Shown: one piece after another, positions 44,228 through 53,792 of the stretch
Numbering within the stretch: position 1 is the first letter of the stretch
Layout: each line of letters starts with the position of its first letter
Assembly (NCBI RefSeq): GCF_023195535.1
Contig: NZ_JALPNF010000006.1
Coordinates: 162,886-226,885 of the forward strand
Length of the DNA: 64,000 nucleotides
Direction: 5' to 3'
Origin: Sphingomonas faeni
Lineage (GTDB): Bacteria; Pseudomonadota; Alphaproteobacteria; Sphingomonadales; Sphingomonadaceae
Program-made: the position numbers and the translations under genes
Notes under the pieces: generated by a model
What the model was told of the DNA's origin: nothing
What the model saw: the letters and a program-made list of their open reading frames with translations, nothing else
The model's database searches: none

Positions 44228-46387
44228 ATGACTGCGCTGACCGACACCGACACGGCCGCGCTCGATCAGGCGCAAACTCAGGACAGCGGGTTGAATCTGA
44301 CCGCGTGCGATCGCGAGGCGATCCATATTCCCGGCGCGATCCAGCCGCATGGCCTGTTGCTGGTCGCCGACGCGGAGTCGTTGACGGTCGTCGCCGGTGC
44401 CGGCGATATCGAAGGTCGGCTGGCAGCGGACTGGCTTGGCGCGGATCTGTCGCAGCTGATCGATCAGGACGTGCGGGCCGACGACGTGCAGCAAGGTGGT
44501 CTGGTCGGCGAGTCGGTAAACGGTGTTGCCGGACGCTTCGAAGTGACGATCCATCGCAGCGGTGCCTATGTGCTCGCCGAACTCGAACCGGTCGAGGCCG
44601 CGCCGATGACCGCCGCGCAGATGCTCGGGCGGCTCAACCCGATGATCACGATGTTCGAGCGCGCGACCGATCTGAACGCACTCTGCGCCCGCGCCGCGAT
44701 CGCGTTCCGCCAGCTTACCGGATTCGACCGGGTGATGGTCTATCGCTTCCTCGACGACGACGCCGGCCGGGTAATGGCGGAGGACAAGGCGGCGGGGCTC
44801 GGCACCTTCCTTAACCATCATTTCCCCGCATCGGACATCCCGAAGCAGGCGCGCGCGCTGTACGTCCGCAATCGCACGCGGACGATCCCGAGGATCGACT
44901 ATGCGCCCGCGGTGTTGCGCCCGGCCGGGTTCGAGACGCTCGATCTCAGCGACGTGACGGTCCGCAGCGTCTCGCCGATCCATCTACGCTATCTCGCGAA
45001 CATGGGGGTGGCGGCATCGGCGTCGATCTCGATCGTCAAGGACGGGCTGTTGTGGGGCCTGATCGCCTGCCATCACCGGACGCCGCGCAGGCTGAACCCC
45101 GACATCCGTGCCGCGTCGGCGACGCTGGCAAGCGGTCTGGCGCGCCAGATCCGCGCGAAGGAAGAGGCCGAGATCTACCGCGAACGGCTCCGGCTGCGCG
45201 GTGCCGAGGACGCGGTGATTCCCAAGCTCGCGGCCGAACCCGCCCCGCGCAGCATCATCGTGACGCTGCGCGACGATCTGCGGCGGATGCTCGACGGCGA
45301 CGGGTTCGCGTTCGTGCAGGGGACGATCGTCGACACCGACGGGGTCTGCCCGGCGCATGACGAGATCCGCGACCTTGCCGCCTGGGTTTGCGCACGCAGC
45401 GGGATCGAGCCGCTTGCCACGCATGAGCTGCCGTCGCTGCTGCCGCGTGCGGACGCCTATCGTGCCTGTGCCAGCGGCGTGCTCGCGATGCCGCTGATCG
45501 ACGATGGCGCGATCCTGTTCTGGTTCCGCGCCGAACAGGCCGAGGAGGTCGAGTGGGCGGGCAATCCGCACAAGGCGGTGTCGCTCGATCCGACCGCGGT
45601 ACTGACCCCGCGCACGTCGTTCGACTCGTGGACGCAGGCCGTGTCCGGACGCTCGCGTCGCTGGACGCTGGAAGAGATCGAGGCCGCACACCGCCTGCGC
45701 CGCGCGTTCCACGACGCCCATGTCAACCAGCGGCTCCGGCTCCTCAACGCCGATCTTCAGCGGACGCTTGCCGACAAGGACGTGTTGATCGCGCAGAAGG
45801 ACGTCCTGATGAAGGAGGTCAATCACCGCGTTCAGAACAGCCTCCAGCTGGTCGCCGCGTTCCTGTCGCTCCAGGCGAAGGCCTCCGAGGATGCCAAGGT
45901 GAAGGAGCATCTCGCCGAAGCGCAGGCGCGGCTGTCGGCGGTCGCGCTGGTCCATCGCCGCCTGTACCGCGACGATCAGGTCGAGACGGTCGATCTGTCG
46001 CGCTACCTCGAGGAACTCGCCGGCGACATGAAGGCCTCGCTCGGTGCGGAGTGGGCGGCGCAGATGCGACTCGATCTCGCACCGATCCTGGTCCCGACCG
46101 ATCGTGCGGTGAATATCGGGCTGGTGCTGACCGAACTGGTCATCAACGCCAGCAAATACGCGTATGGCGGGCAGCCCGGCCCGATCCTGATCGCGCTCGA
46201 ACAGCATCGCAATCGCCTCCGCCTGATCGTCGCCGACGAGGGTTCGGGCAAGGTCGGTACGCGTGAGGGATTCGGCAGCCGGATGATGAAGGCTGTTGTT
46301 GCCGGGCTCTCGGGCTCGCTCGAGCATGATGACAACATGCCGGGGCTGCGGGTGATCATGACCGCTCCGATCGAGGACCCTGTCTAG
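44228..46387 (+). CDS. bphP: Bacteriophytochrome sensor histidine kinase (PAS-GAF-PHY-HisKA_2-HATPase)
   Basis: A red/far-red photoreceptor kinase of 719 residues. Cys27 in LTACDREAIHIPGAIQPHG is the expected biliverdin attachment site. The GAF motif SDIP is at 202-205, with RTRTIPRIDYAP and GLIACHHRTPRR after it. The PHY domain spans about 330-500. The kinase part is HisKA_2/HWE-like: His533 in MKEVNHRVQNSLQLVAAF, and an ATPase domain with LTELVINASKYAY and REGFGSRMM. No response regulator or heme oxygenase gene is adjacent, so biliverdin supply and output partner are encoded elsewhere. Confidence 0.94.
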   Translation: MTALTDTDTAALDQAQTQDSGLNLTACDREAIHIPGAIQPHGLLLVADAESLTVVAGAGDIEGRLAADWLGADLSQLIDQDVRADDVQQGGLVGESVNGVAGRFEVTIHRSGAYVLAELEPVEAAPMTAAQMLGRLNPMITMFERATDLNALCARAAIAFRQLTGFDRVMVYRFLDDDAGRVMAEDKAAGLGTFLNHHFPASDIPKQARALYVRNRTRTIPRIDYAPAVLRPAGFETLDLSDVTVRSVSPIHLRYLANMGVAASASISIVKDGLLWGLIACHHRTPRRLNPDIRAASATLASGLARQIRAKEEAEIYRERLRLRGAEDAVIPKLAAEPAPRSIIVTLRDDLRRMLDGDGFAFVQGTIVDTDGVCPAHDEIRDLAAWVCARSGIEPLATHELPSLLPRADAYRACASGVLAMPLIDDGAILFWFRAEQAEEVEWAGNPHKAVSLDPTAVLTPRTSFDSWTQAVSGRSRRWTLEEIEAAHRLRRAFHDAHVNQRLRLLNADLQRTLADKDVLIAQKDVLMKEVNHRVQNSLQLVAAFLSLQAKASEDAKVKEHLAEAQARLSAVALVHRRLYRDDQVETVDLSRYLEELAGDMKASLGAEWAAQMRLDLAPILVPTDRAVNIGLVLTELVINASKYAYGGQPGPILIALEQHRNRLRLIVADEGSGKVGTREGFGSRMMKAVVAGLSGSLEHDDNMPGLRVIMTAPIEDPV

Positions 46388-46497
46388 ACGACGGACATTT
46401 GGTCGGAAGGGGCAAGGGTAGCGGCGAACCCAGGCTTTGGCGCGGCTGAGATTTGGTCGGGTACCGACGGCTTGAAGCCTTATGCTGCACCTGCGAA

Positions 46498-47697
46498 ATG
46501 AACCGCATGATCGACAGCGCCCACTCCGTTTCTACCCCGCCGCCCGTCAATGCACGGCTGGCACTTCTTGCGTTGGCCGTCGGCGGGTTCGCGATCGGCA
46601 CCACAGAATTCGCCGCGATGAGCCTGCTGCCGCAGTTCGCGCGGGGGCTCGGGATCGACGAGCCGACCGCGGGGCATGTCATCAGCGCCTATGCGCTCGG
46701 TGTCGTCGTCGGCGCGCCGACCATCGCGGTGCTCGCGGCAAAGATCGAGCGGCGGACGTTGCTGATCGGGTTGATGACGTTTCTCGGGCTCGCCAACGGG
46801 CTGTCCGCGATGGCGCCGACCTATCATCTCATGCTGCTCTGTCGGTTTCTCAGCGGCCTGCCGCACGGCGCGTATTTCGGGATCGGGTCGCTGGTCGCGG
46901 CCTCGATGGTGCCGCGCGAGAAGCGGTCGCGGGCGGTGTCGCGGATGATGCTCGGGCTGACGGTCGCGACGATCGCGGGGGTGCCGCTCGCCAACGGGAT
47001 CGGCCAGTGGTTCGGCTGGCGCTGGGGCTTCGGGATCGTCGCGATCATCGCCGCGGCGACGGTGGTGATGCTGTTCAAGTTCGCGCCGGTTCTGCGGCCT
47101 GCGAAGGATGCCAGCCCGCTGGGCGAGCTCGCGGCACTGCGCAACGGGCAGGTCTGGCTGACGCTGGCGATCGGGGCGGTCGGGTTCGGCGGAATTTTCT
47201 GCGTCTACACCTACCTTGCCTCGACACTGACCGACGTCACCGGCGTGTCGTCCGCCTTCACCCCCGTAGCGTTCGCGCTGTTCGGCGTCGGCCTGACGAT
47301 CGGCACGCTGGTTTGCGCCAAGGCCGCGGACGTCGCACTGATGCCGGCGGCGGGAATCACGCTGTTGTTCGGGGCAGGGGCGCTCGCGCTCTACGCGCCA
47401 GCCACGCCGCACCTCTGGGCGATGTTGCCGGTGGTGGTGCTGATCGGTTGCGGCGGAGGCCTGTCGACGATCCTCCAGACCCGGCTGATGGATATCGCGG
47501 AAGAGGCGCAGACGCTGGCCGCCGCGCTCAACCACTCCGCGTTCAACACCGCGAACGCGCTCGGGCCTTGGCTTGGCGGACTGGCGATCGCGGGTGGGTA
47601 TGGGCTGCCGTCGACCGGCTGGGTCGGGACGGCGCTGGCGCTCGGCGGGTTTGCGATCTGGGCGCTGTCGTGGACGCTGGATCGTCGGCGGGCCTGA
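46498..47697 (+). CDS. MFS transporter, DHA1/AraJ-like
   Basis: 399 residues, twelve helices. The first helix carries the subgroup motif GGFAIGTTEFAAMSLLPQFA, followed by DEPTAGHVISAYALGVVVGA; SGLPHGAYFGIGSLVA is characteristic of AraJ/arabinose-efflux-like permeases. The substrate is not predictable. ATG 46498 or 46507 can start it. Two copies of ATTTGGTCGG (46397 and 46451) lie in the 110-base leader. Confidence 0.88.
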   Translation: MNRMIDSAHSVSTPPPVNARLALLALAVGGFAIGTTEFAAMSLLPQFARGLGIDEPTAGHVISAYALGVVVGAPTIAVLAAKIERRTLLIGLMTFLGLANGLSAMAPTYHLMLLCRFLSGLPHGAYFGIGSLVAASMVPREKRSRAVSRMMLGLTVATIAGVPLANGIGQWFGWRWGFGIVAIIAAATVVMLFKFAPVLRPAKDASPLGELAALRNGQVWLTLAIGAVGFGGIFCVYTYLASTLTDVTGVSSAFTPVAFALFGVGLTIGTLVCAKAADVALMPAAGITLLFGAGALALYAPATPHLWAMLPVVVLIGCGGGLSTILQTRLMDIAEEAQTLAAALNHSAFNTANALGPWLGGLAIAGGYGLPSTGWVGTALALGGFAIWALSWTLDRRRA

Positions 47698-47732
47698 CTG
47701 CCCTCACCGTCATTCCAGCGTTCGCCGGCTGA

Positions 47733-47820
47733 CCGTCATCCCAGCGAAAGCTGGGATCTCCCCCCTTCCGGGTCGCGGCGTCCGCCAACAGAAATACCCC
47801 AGCTTTCGCTGGGGTGACGG
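47733..47820. repeat. Family C intergenic palindrome, copy 5
   Basis: Arms CCGTCATCCCAGCGAAAGCT and inverse AGCTTTCGCTGGGGTGACGG. A partial arm (CGTCATTCCAGCG) lies 25 bases upstream at 47708, as if the left arm were duplicated. Confidence 0.9.
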
Positions 47821-47853
47821 TTGTGGCTGTGCCTGAAGATATGCCAATCGCAA

Positions 47854-47958
47854 CCACCCCGGCGAAGGCCGGGGCCCAATTGGCGAGGCCATGGTAACGG
47901 GGTGCTGTGCTCAGTTAGCACGGTTCCCCTCTACCACCCCGGCCTGCGCCGGGGTGGT
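47854..47958. repeat. Family A GC-rich intergenic palindrome, copy 7
   Basis: Left arm CCACCCCGGCGAAGGCCGGG...CAATTGG. The right arm is shortened to TACCACCCCGGCCTGCGCCG, which is itself a near-perfect hairpin. With family C copy 5 it fills the gap between two convergent MFS genes. Confidence 0.85.
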
Positions 47959-47985
47959 AGAGGGGAAGGCTAGTCGCGCCAAACC

Positions 47986-49317
47986 TCACCGCGCGATGTC
48001 CCGCTTCGCCAGCTGCTTGTTCAGACCCAGCGCGATCAGCGTGAACACCGCGCCCGAGAACAGATACGCGCCGCTCGCCGCCAGCCCCAGCTTGCTCGTC
48101 AGTAGCAGCGCCGCCAGCGGGGCGAAGCCCGCACCGAACAGCCAGGCGAGATCGGTCGTCAGCGCCGAGCCCGTGTAGCGATGCTGCGGCGACAGGCTCG
48201 ACGCGATCGCGCCCGAGGACTGGCCGAACGACAGACCGAACAGCAGGAAGCCGATCCCCATGAACAGGCGCTCGCCGGTCTCTCCGCCGTCGAGCAGCGA
48301 CGGTGCTGCGATCGCGAACAGCGCGATCAGCACCGCGATCGTCCCCAGCATCGTGCGACGGCCGAACCGGTCCGCGAGAAGCCCCGAGACCAGCATCGCG
48401 CCGATCCCGATCACCGCGCCGATCACCTCGACCACCAGGAAGCGCGCCGGTGCCTCACGCGTGAACAGCACGACCCACGACAGCGGGAACACCGTCACCA
48501 TATGGAACAGCGCGAAGCTGGCGAGCGGCACGAACGAGCCGAGCCAGATCGCCTTCCACTGCGACTGCACGGTCTCGACCACCGGTGCCGGCTCGAGCTC
48601 GCGCTTGGCATACATCTCTTCGAATTCTGGCGTCACGACCAGGCGAAGGCGGGCGAACAGCGCGACGACGTTGATCGCGAACGCCACGAAGAACGGATAG
48701 CGCCAGCCCCAGGCGAAGAAATCCTCGGTCGGCAGCGCGGCCACGAAGAATGCGAACAGCCCGCTGGCGACCAGCAGTCCGATCGGCGCGCCCAGCTGCG
48801 GCAGCATCGCATACCAGCCGCGATGCTTCTCCGGCGAGTTGAGCGACAGCAGCGAGGCGAGGCCGTCCCAGGCGCCGCCGAGCGCGATGCCTTGGCCGAT
48901 CCGGAGCAACGCAAGGATCGCGACCGACCAGTTGCCGACCGAGTCGTAGCTGGGGATGAACCCCATCGCGACGGTCGAGGTGCCCAGCAGGAACAGCGAC
49001 ATCGTCAACTTGACGCTGCGGCCATAGGCGCGATCGACCGCGATGAAGATGATCGAGCCGATCGGGCGGGCGATGAACGCCAGCGCGAACACCGCGAACG
49101 AATAGAGCGTGCCCTGCAACCGGTCGACATACGGGAACACCAGGGTCGGGAACACCAGCACCGAGGCGATCGCGTAGACGAAGAAGTCGAAGAATTCCGA
49201 GGTGCGGCCGATCACCACGCCGATCGCGATCACGCCAGGCGTGACGTGCTCGCCGTCGCTGTGGATACTGCGAGCGTCGGCTTCGAAGCTCGTCTCGGGA
49301 ATTGTGTTTGCACTCAT
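47986..49317 (-). CDS. MFS transporter, metabolite:H+ symporter (MHS) family
   Basis: 443 residues, twelve helices with a long N-terminal cytoplasmic tail (about 28 residues). Typical MHS features: EFFDFFVYAIASVLVFPTLV in helix 1, IARPIGSIIFIAVDRAYGRS in the helix 2-3 loop, and LRIGQGIALGGAWDG in helix 4-5. The YGR and ADRFGRR loops are the standard sugar/dicarboxylate motifs. Substrate unknown; the family moves organic acids such as alpha-ketoglutarate, citrate or proline. Divergent from the cyo operon. Confidence 0.88.
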   Translation of the reverse strand: MSANTIPETSFEADARSIHSDGEHVTPGVIAIGVVIGRTSEFFDFFVYAIASVLVFPTLVFPYVDRLQGTLYSFAVFALAFIARPIGSIIFIAVDRAYGRSVKLTMSLFLLGTSTVAMGFIPSYDSVGNWSVAILALLRIGQGIALGGAWDGLASLLSLNSPEKHRGWYAMLPQLGAPIGLLVASGLFAFFVAALPTEDFFAWGWRYPFFVAFAINVVALFARLRLVVTPEFEEMYAKRELEPAPVVETVQSQWKAIWLGSFVPLASFALFHMVTVFPLSWVVLFTREAPARFLVVEVIGAVIGIGAMLVSGLLADRFGRRTMLGTIAVLIALFAIAAPSLLDGGETGERLFMGIGFLLFGLSFGQSSGAIASSLSPQHRYTGSALTTDLAWLFGAGFAPLAALLLTSKLGLAASGAYLFSGAVFTLIALGLNKQLAKRDIAR

Positions 49318-49451
49318 TCTTCAACTCGCTCTTCAGGGCGCGGACCCGATGATACCCCGGTGATACGCCGTTCCGGCGGATGCGGGCAGGGGTAATCTAT
49401 GCTATCCCTGATACCGATAAAGCCATGCCGATGTTGCAGTGCAGCGCCCAT

Positions 49452-49466
49452 TGGACAAATTGTCCA
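49452..49466. promoter_or_regulatory. Palindrome TGGACA-N3-TGTCCA upstream of cyoA
   Basis: A perfect six-base inverted repeat with a three-base centre, 37 bases before the cyoA ATG and in the divergent MFS/cyo promoter region. A likely protein-binding site, but the regulator is unknown. Confidence 0.4.
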
Positions 49467-49502
49467 CTGTAGTGCGGCGCAATCGAGGCGTAGGGGGACC
49501 GC

Positions 49503-50756
49503 ATGACCGTCGTGACACAGCTTTCCCGTACCAAAATCTCGGCTCGAAAATGGTTGGTTGCCATGCCCTTGGCATTGCTCACCAGCGGTTGCGACTGGGT
49601 CGTGATGTCGCCTGCTGGCGATATCGCAGTGCAGCAGCGAGACCTCGTGCTGATCGCGACCGGGCTGATGCTGCTGATCATCGTTCCGGTGATCTTTTTG
49701 ACCCTGTTCTTCGCGTTCCGCTATCGCCAAGCGAACACGGCCGCCAAGTACGAGCCCAACTGGGATCACTCGGTCGGCCTCGAGCTGCTGATCTGGGGTG
49801 TGCCGCTGCTGATCATCATCGCGCTCGGCGCGCTGACCTGGACCAGCACGCATCTGCTCGATCCGTATCGTCCGCTCGGCCGGATCAAGCCGGATACGCC
49901 GACGCTCGCGAACAATGTGCCGGTGGGCAACCTGGTCGACAAGCAGCAACTCGCCAACGGCGTCGGCAAGCCGCTCGAGGTGCAGGTCGTCGCGCTCGAT
50001 TGGAAGTGGCTGTTCATCTATCCGGAATACGGGATCGCCACGGTCAACGAACTGGCCGCGCCGGTCGATCGCCCGATCCGCTTCCAGATGACCTCGTCGT
50101 CGGTGATGAACGCGTTCTACATCCCTGCGCTCGCCGGCATGATCTATACGATGCCCGGCATGCAGACGACGCTGAACGCAGTCATCAACAAGCCCGGCAA
50201 TTACGAGGGCTTCTCGTCCAACTATAGCGGCGCAGGCTTTTCGGGCATGCGCTTCCGCTTCCACGGCGTCAGCGACGCGGGCTTCGATGCCTGGATCAAC
50301 CAGGTCAAGCAGCGTGGCGGTGGTTTGAACCGTGCGAGCTATCTCCAGCTGGAGAAGCCGAGCGAGAAGGTCCCGGTCCGCTATTACAATGCGGTCGCGC
50401 CGGACATGTTCAAGCTGGTCGTCGAACAGTGCGTACAGCCCGGCAAGGTCTGCATGTCGCAGATGATGCACGGCGGCAAAGGCGGGGGGGACTCGCATGC
50501 CGGCATGGCGATGCCGGGCGTCAATGGCGGCAAGGGTCCGCAGGCTTCGTCCGAGCGGGTCGAAGGCGCCCTGCTGAAGGACGCCGACGAAAAGGGTAGC
50601 GGCCAGCATTGGACCGCGCCCGCCGACATAAAACAGGACGGCGCGAACAATGCGCCCGGATCGGTATCGAACCGCAATCACACGATGTTGATGCCCAAGA
50701 AGAATGGGTTGTCCCCCTCCACCATGCCGGGCACGCGCCCCGTCGCGAACGGCTAG
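49503..50756 (+). CDS. cyoA: Cytochrome bo3 ubiquinol oxidase subunit II, with C-terminal extension
   Basis: A lipoprotein subunit of the quinol oxidase. LTSGCDWVVMSPAGDIAVQQ gives the lipobox (Cys30) and the family N-terminus; two membrane helices follow. The cupredoxin domain lacks CuA cysteines, as expected for a quinol oxidase. After the domain about 90 residues of Gly/Met/His-containing polar sequence (MMHGGKGGGDSHAGMAM and beyond) make it 417 residues, against about 315 in E. coli. First gene of cyoABCD. Confidence 0.96.
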   Translation: MTVVTQLSRTKISARKWLVAMPLALLTSGCDWVVMSPAGDIAVQQRDLVLIATGLMLLIIVPVIFLTLFFAFRYRQANTAAKYEPNWDHSVGLELLIWGVPLLIIIALGALTWTSTHLLDPYRPLGRIKPDTPTLANNVPVGNLVDKQQLANGVGKPLEVQVVALDWKWLFIYPEYGIATVNELAAPVDRPIRFQMTSSSVMNAFYIPALAGMIYTMPGMQTTLNAVINKPGNYEGFSSNYSGAGFSGMRFRFHGVSDAGFDAWINQVKQRGGGLNRASYLQLEKPSEKVPVRYYNAVAPDMFKLVVEQCVQPGKVCMSQMMHGGKGGGDSHAGMAMPGVNGGKGPQASSERVEGALLKDADEKGSGQHWTAPADIKQDGANNAPGSVSNRNHTMLMPKKNGLSPSTMPGTRPVANG

Positions 50757-50765
50757 AGAACCATC

Positions 50766-52766
50766 ATGAACGACACTCTGTTGAAGACAATCTTCGGCCG
50801 CCTGACCCTGGAGTCGCTGCCGCTGCACGAACCGATCGTCGTCGCCACCTTTGCGATGGTGGCGATCGGTGGCGCAGGCCTCGTCGCGGCACTGACCTAT
50901 TTCAAGGTCTGGGGCTATCTGTGGAACCAGTGGTTCACCAGCGTCGATCACAAGAAGATCGGCATCATGTACATCATCCTGGCGATCGTCATGCTGCTGC
51001 GCGGGTTCTCCGACGCGATCATGATGCGCGCGCAGCAGGCGATGGCGTTCAACGGGTCCGAAGGGTACCTGACCGCGCATCACTACGACCAGGTCTTCAC
51101 CGCGCACGGCGTGATCATGATCTTCTTCGTGGCGATGCCGCTGGTCACGGGCCTGATGAACTATGTCGTCCCGCTCCAGATCGGTGCGCGCGACGTGTCG
51201 TTCCCGTTCCTCAACAATTTCAGCTTCTGGATGACCGCGGCGGGTGCCGTGATCGTCATGATGTCGCTGTTCATCGGTGAGTTCGCGCGGACCGGCTGGC
51301 TCGCGATGCCGCCCCTCTCAGGGTTGGCGTACTCGCCGGACGTCGGTGTCGATTACTATATCTGGGCGTTGCAGATCGCCGGCATCGGAACCTTGCTGTC
51401 CGGCGTCAATCTGGTCGCGACCATCGTCAAGATGCGCGCGCCCGGCATGACCATGATGAAGATGCCGATCTTCACCTGGACGTCGCTCTGCACCAACATC
51501 CTGATCGTCGCCGCCTTCCCGGTGCTGACCGCGGTTCTCGCGATGCTGTCGCTCGACCGTTACATCGGCACCGCGTTCTTCACGAACGACTCGGGCGGCA
51601 ACCCGATGATGTACGTCAACCTGATCTGGATCTGGGGTCACCCGGAGGTCTACATCCTGGTCCTGCCGGCGTTCGGCATCTTCTCGGAAGTCACCTCGAC
51701 CTTCTCGGGCAAGCGCCTCTTCGGCTATAGCTCGATGGTCTATGCGACGCTCGTCATCACGATCCTCGCCTATCTCGTCTGGCTGCACCACTTCTTCACG
51801 ATGGGGTCGGGCGCGAGCGTGAACTCGTTCTTCGGCATCACCACGATGATCATCTCGATCCCGACCGGGGCCAAGATCTTCAACTGGCTGTTCACGATGT
51901 ACAAGGGGCGGATCCGGTTCGAACTGCCGATGATGTGGACGATCGCCTTCATGGTGACCTTCACGATCGGCGGCATGACCGGCGTCCTGCTCGCCGTACC
52001 GCCTGCCGACTTCGTGCTCCACAACTCGCTGTTCCTGGTCGCGCATTTCCATAACGTGATCATCGGCGGGACGCTGTTCGGCATGTTCGCGGGCATCAAC
52101 TACTGGTTTCCGAAGGCGTTCGGCTTCAAGCTGAACGAGACGTGGGGCAAGATCTCGTTCTGGTGCTGGGTCGTGGGCTTCTACTTCGCCTTCATGCCGC
52201 TCTACGTGCTCGGCCTGATGGGCGTGACCCGCCGGATGCGCTATTTCGACGATCCGAACCTGCAGATCTGGTTCGTCATCGCCGCCTTTGGTGCAGCGCT
52301 GATCGCCGCCGGTATCGGTGCCTTCCTGATGCAGATCTTCGTCAGCATCCGGAACCGCGAGAAGCTTGCCGACCTCACGGGCGATCCGTGGAACGGCCGC
52401 ACGCTTGAGTGGGCGACCTCGTCGCCGCCGCCGGAGTATAACTTCGCGTTCACGCCGATCGTCCACGACCTGGACGCCTGGTACGACATGAAGGAGCGCA
52501 AGGCGGTCCGTCCGGTCAGTGGCTTCAAGTCGATCCACATGCCTAGCGGCACCGGCACGGGCGTCGTGCTCGCCGGCCTCAGCGTGGCGTTCGGGTTTGC
52601 GATGATCTGGTACGTCTGGTGGCTCGCAGGGCTGGCGCTCGCCGGCATCTTCGGCACCACCATTTTCCACACCTTCAACTACAAGCGCGACTATCACATC
52701 CCGGTCGAGGACGTGATCGCCAGCGAGGACGCGCGCACCCGCCAGCTCGCGATCCAGGGAGCCTGA
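50766..52766 (+). CDS. cyoB: Cytochrome bo3 ubiquinol oxidase subunit I
   Basis: The catalytic subunit with heme b, heme o3 and CuB. It has 666 residues and about 15 helices. Features include [15 protein letters not shown] (D-channel Glu and CuB His), [20 protein letters not shown], and [17 protein letters not shown] with the heme ligands. The N-terminal extra helix and [14 protein letters not shown] are typical of CyoB rather than CtaD. It starts 10 bases after cyoA. Confidence 0.98.
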   Translation: MNDTLLKTIFGRLTLESLPLHEPIVVATFAMVAIGGAGLVAALTYFKVWGYLWNQWFTSVDHKKIGIMYIILAIVMLLRGFSDAIMMRAQQAMAFNGSEGYLTAHHYDQVFTAHGVIMIFFVAMPLVTGLMNYVVPLQIGARDVSFPFLNNFSFWMTAAGAVIVMMSLFIGEFARTGWLAMPPLSGLAYSPDVGVDYYIWALQIAGIGTLLSGVNLVATIVKMRAPGMTMMKMPIFTWTSLCTNILIVAAFPVLTAVLAMLSLDRYIGTAFFTNDSGGNPMMYVNLIWIWGHPEVYILVLPAFGIFSEVTSTFSGKRLFGYSSMVYATLVITILAYLVWLHHFFTMGSGASVNSFFGITTMIISIPTGAKIFNWLFTMYKGRIRFELPMMWTIAFMVTFTIGGMTGVLLAVPPADFVLHNSLFLVAHFHNVIIGGTLFGMFAGINYWFPKAFGFKLNETWGKISFWCWVVGFYFAFMPLYVLGLMGVTRRMRYFDDPNLQIWFVIAAFGAALIAAGIGAFLMQIFVSIRNREKLADLTGDPWNGRTLEWATSSPPPEYNFAFTPIVHDLDAWYDMKERKAVRPVSGFKSIHMPSGTGTGVVLAGLSVAFGFAMIWYVWWLAGLALAGIFGTTIFHTFNYKRDYHIPVEDVIASEDARTRQLAIQGA

Positions 52767-52770
52767 CGCG

Positions 52771-53409
52771 ATGTCCGCAATACCGATGAAGGACGGTCTG
52801 AACGAGACCAAACCGGTCTCGTTCTATGACCTAGACGAGCACGAGCATCCCGATGGCGGCAGCACGATGCTGGGCTTCTGGATGTACCTGATGAGCGATT
52901 GCCTCATCTTCGCGGTGCTGTTCGCGGCGTACGCCGTGCTCGGCAACAGCTATGCCGGCGGCCCCAGCCCGAAGGAGATCTTCGAGCTGCCGCTGGTGGC
53001 GGTAAACACCGCGATGCTGCTGTTCTCGTCGATCACCTACGGCTTCGCGATGCTGTCGATGGAGGAGGGCCGCCAGCGCGTCATGCAGATGTGGCTGGTC
53101 TTCACCGGTCTGTTCGGCCTCGCGTTCCTGTCGATCGAAATGTACGAGTTCGCCACCCTCATCCATGAGGGTGCGGGCCCGACCCGTAGCGCGTTCCTGT
53201 CGTCGTTCTTCACGCTGGTCGGCACGCACGGCCTTCACGTCACGATGGGCCTGATCTGGCTCGTCACGCTGATGGTCCAGGTCCAGAAGCACGGTCTGAT
53301 CGCCGCCAACAAGCGTCGCCTGATGTGCCTCAGCATGTTCTGGCATTTCCTCGACGTCATCTGGATCGGCGTCTTCACCTTCGTCTATCTGATGGGCACC
53401 CTACGATGA
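52771..53409 (+). CDS. cyoC: Cytochrome bo3 ubiquinol oxidase subunit III
   Basis: 212 residues, five helices, the short CyoC form of subunit III. It has [20 protein letters not shown] at the first helix, [20 protein letters not shown], and the C-terminal [18 protein letters not shown]. Begins five bases after cyoB and overlaps cyoD by ATGA. Confidence 0.97.
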   Translation: MSAIPMKDGLNETKPVSFYDLDEHEHPDGGSTMLGFWMYLMSDCLIFAVLFAAYAVLGNSYAGGPSPKEIFELPLVAVNTAMLLFSSITYGFAMLSMEEGRQRVMQMWLVFTGLFGLAFLSIEMYEFATLIHEGAGPTRSAFLSSFFTLVGTHGLHVTMGLIWLVTLMVQVQKHGLIAANKRRLMCLSMFWHFLDVIWIGVFTFVYLMGTLR

Positions 53410-53792
53410 GCGACACCCACGCGCACGACGCACACGCGGACCATGGCGATCACGGCCATGGCGATCACGCCTCGCACGGCACCCGCGGCAGCTACATCAA
53501 GGGGTTCTTCCTCTCGGTCATCCTGACCGCGATCCCGTTCTGGATCGTCATGACCGACGCGTTCAAGGATCCGTCGACCGCAGCCCTCGTCGTGATGGTG
53601 TTCGCGGTCGCGCAGATCGTCGTCCACATGATCTACTTCCTGCACATGAGCGGCAAGTCGGAGGGCGGCTGGACGATGATGGCGCTGATCTTCACGATCA
53701 TCCTGGTCGTCATCACGCTCAGCGGATCGATCTGGGTGATGTACCACATGAACACGAACATGATGCCGATGCAGGCCGCGGCAGACATGTGA
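53406..53792 (+). CDS. cyoD: Cytochrome bo3 ubiquinol oxidase subunit IV
   Basis: 128 residues. Three membrane helices (about 30-50, 62-80, 92-112) with [18 protein letters not shown] typical of CyoD. The N-terminus is unusually His-rich: ten His among the first 24 residues ([20 protein letters not shown]), which could bind metal. The start at 53406 overlaps the cyoC stop. The stop shares a base with the SURF1 ATG. Confidence 0.94.
   Translation: MSDTHAHDAHADHGDHGHGDHASHGTRGSYIKGFFLSVILTAIPFWIVMTDAFKDPSTAALVVMVFAVAQIVVHMIYFLHMSGKSEGGWTMMALIFTIILVVITLSGSIWVMYHMNTNMMPMQAAADM

Noticed and set aside
49471..49487. GCGGCGCAATCGAGGCG as a RegA box before cyoA
   Set aside because: It resembles GC-rich RegA-type sites only in part; in DNA of this GC content such partial matches are expected by chance.
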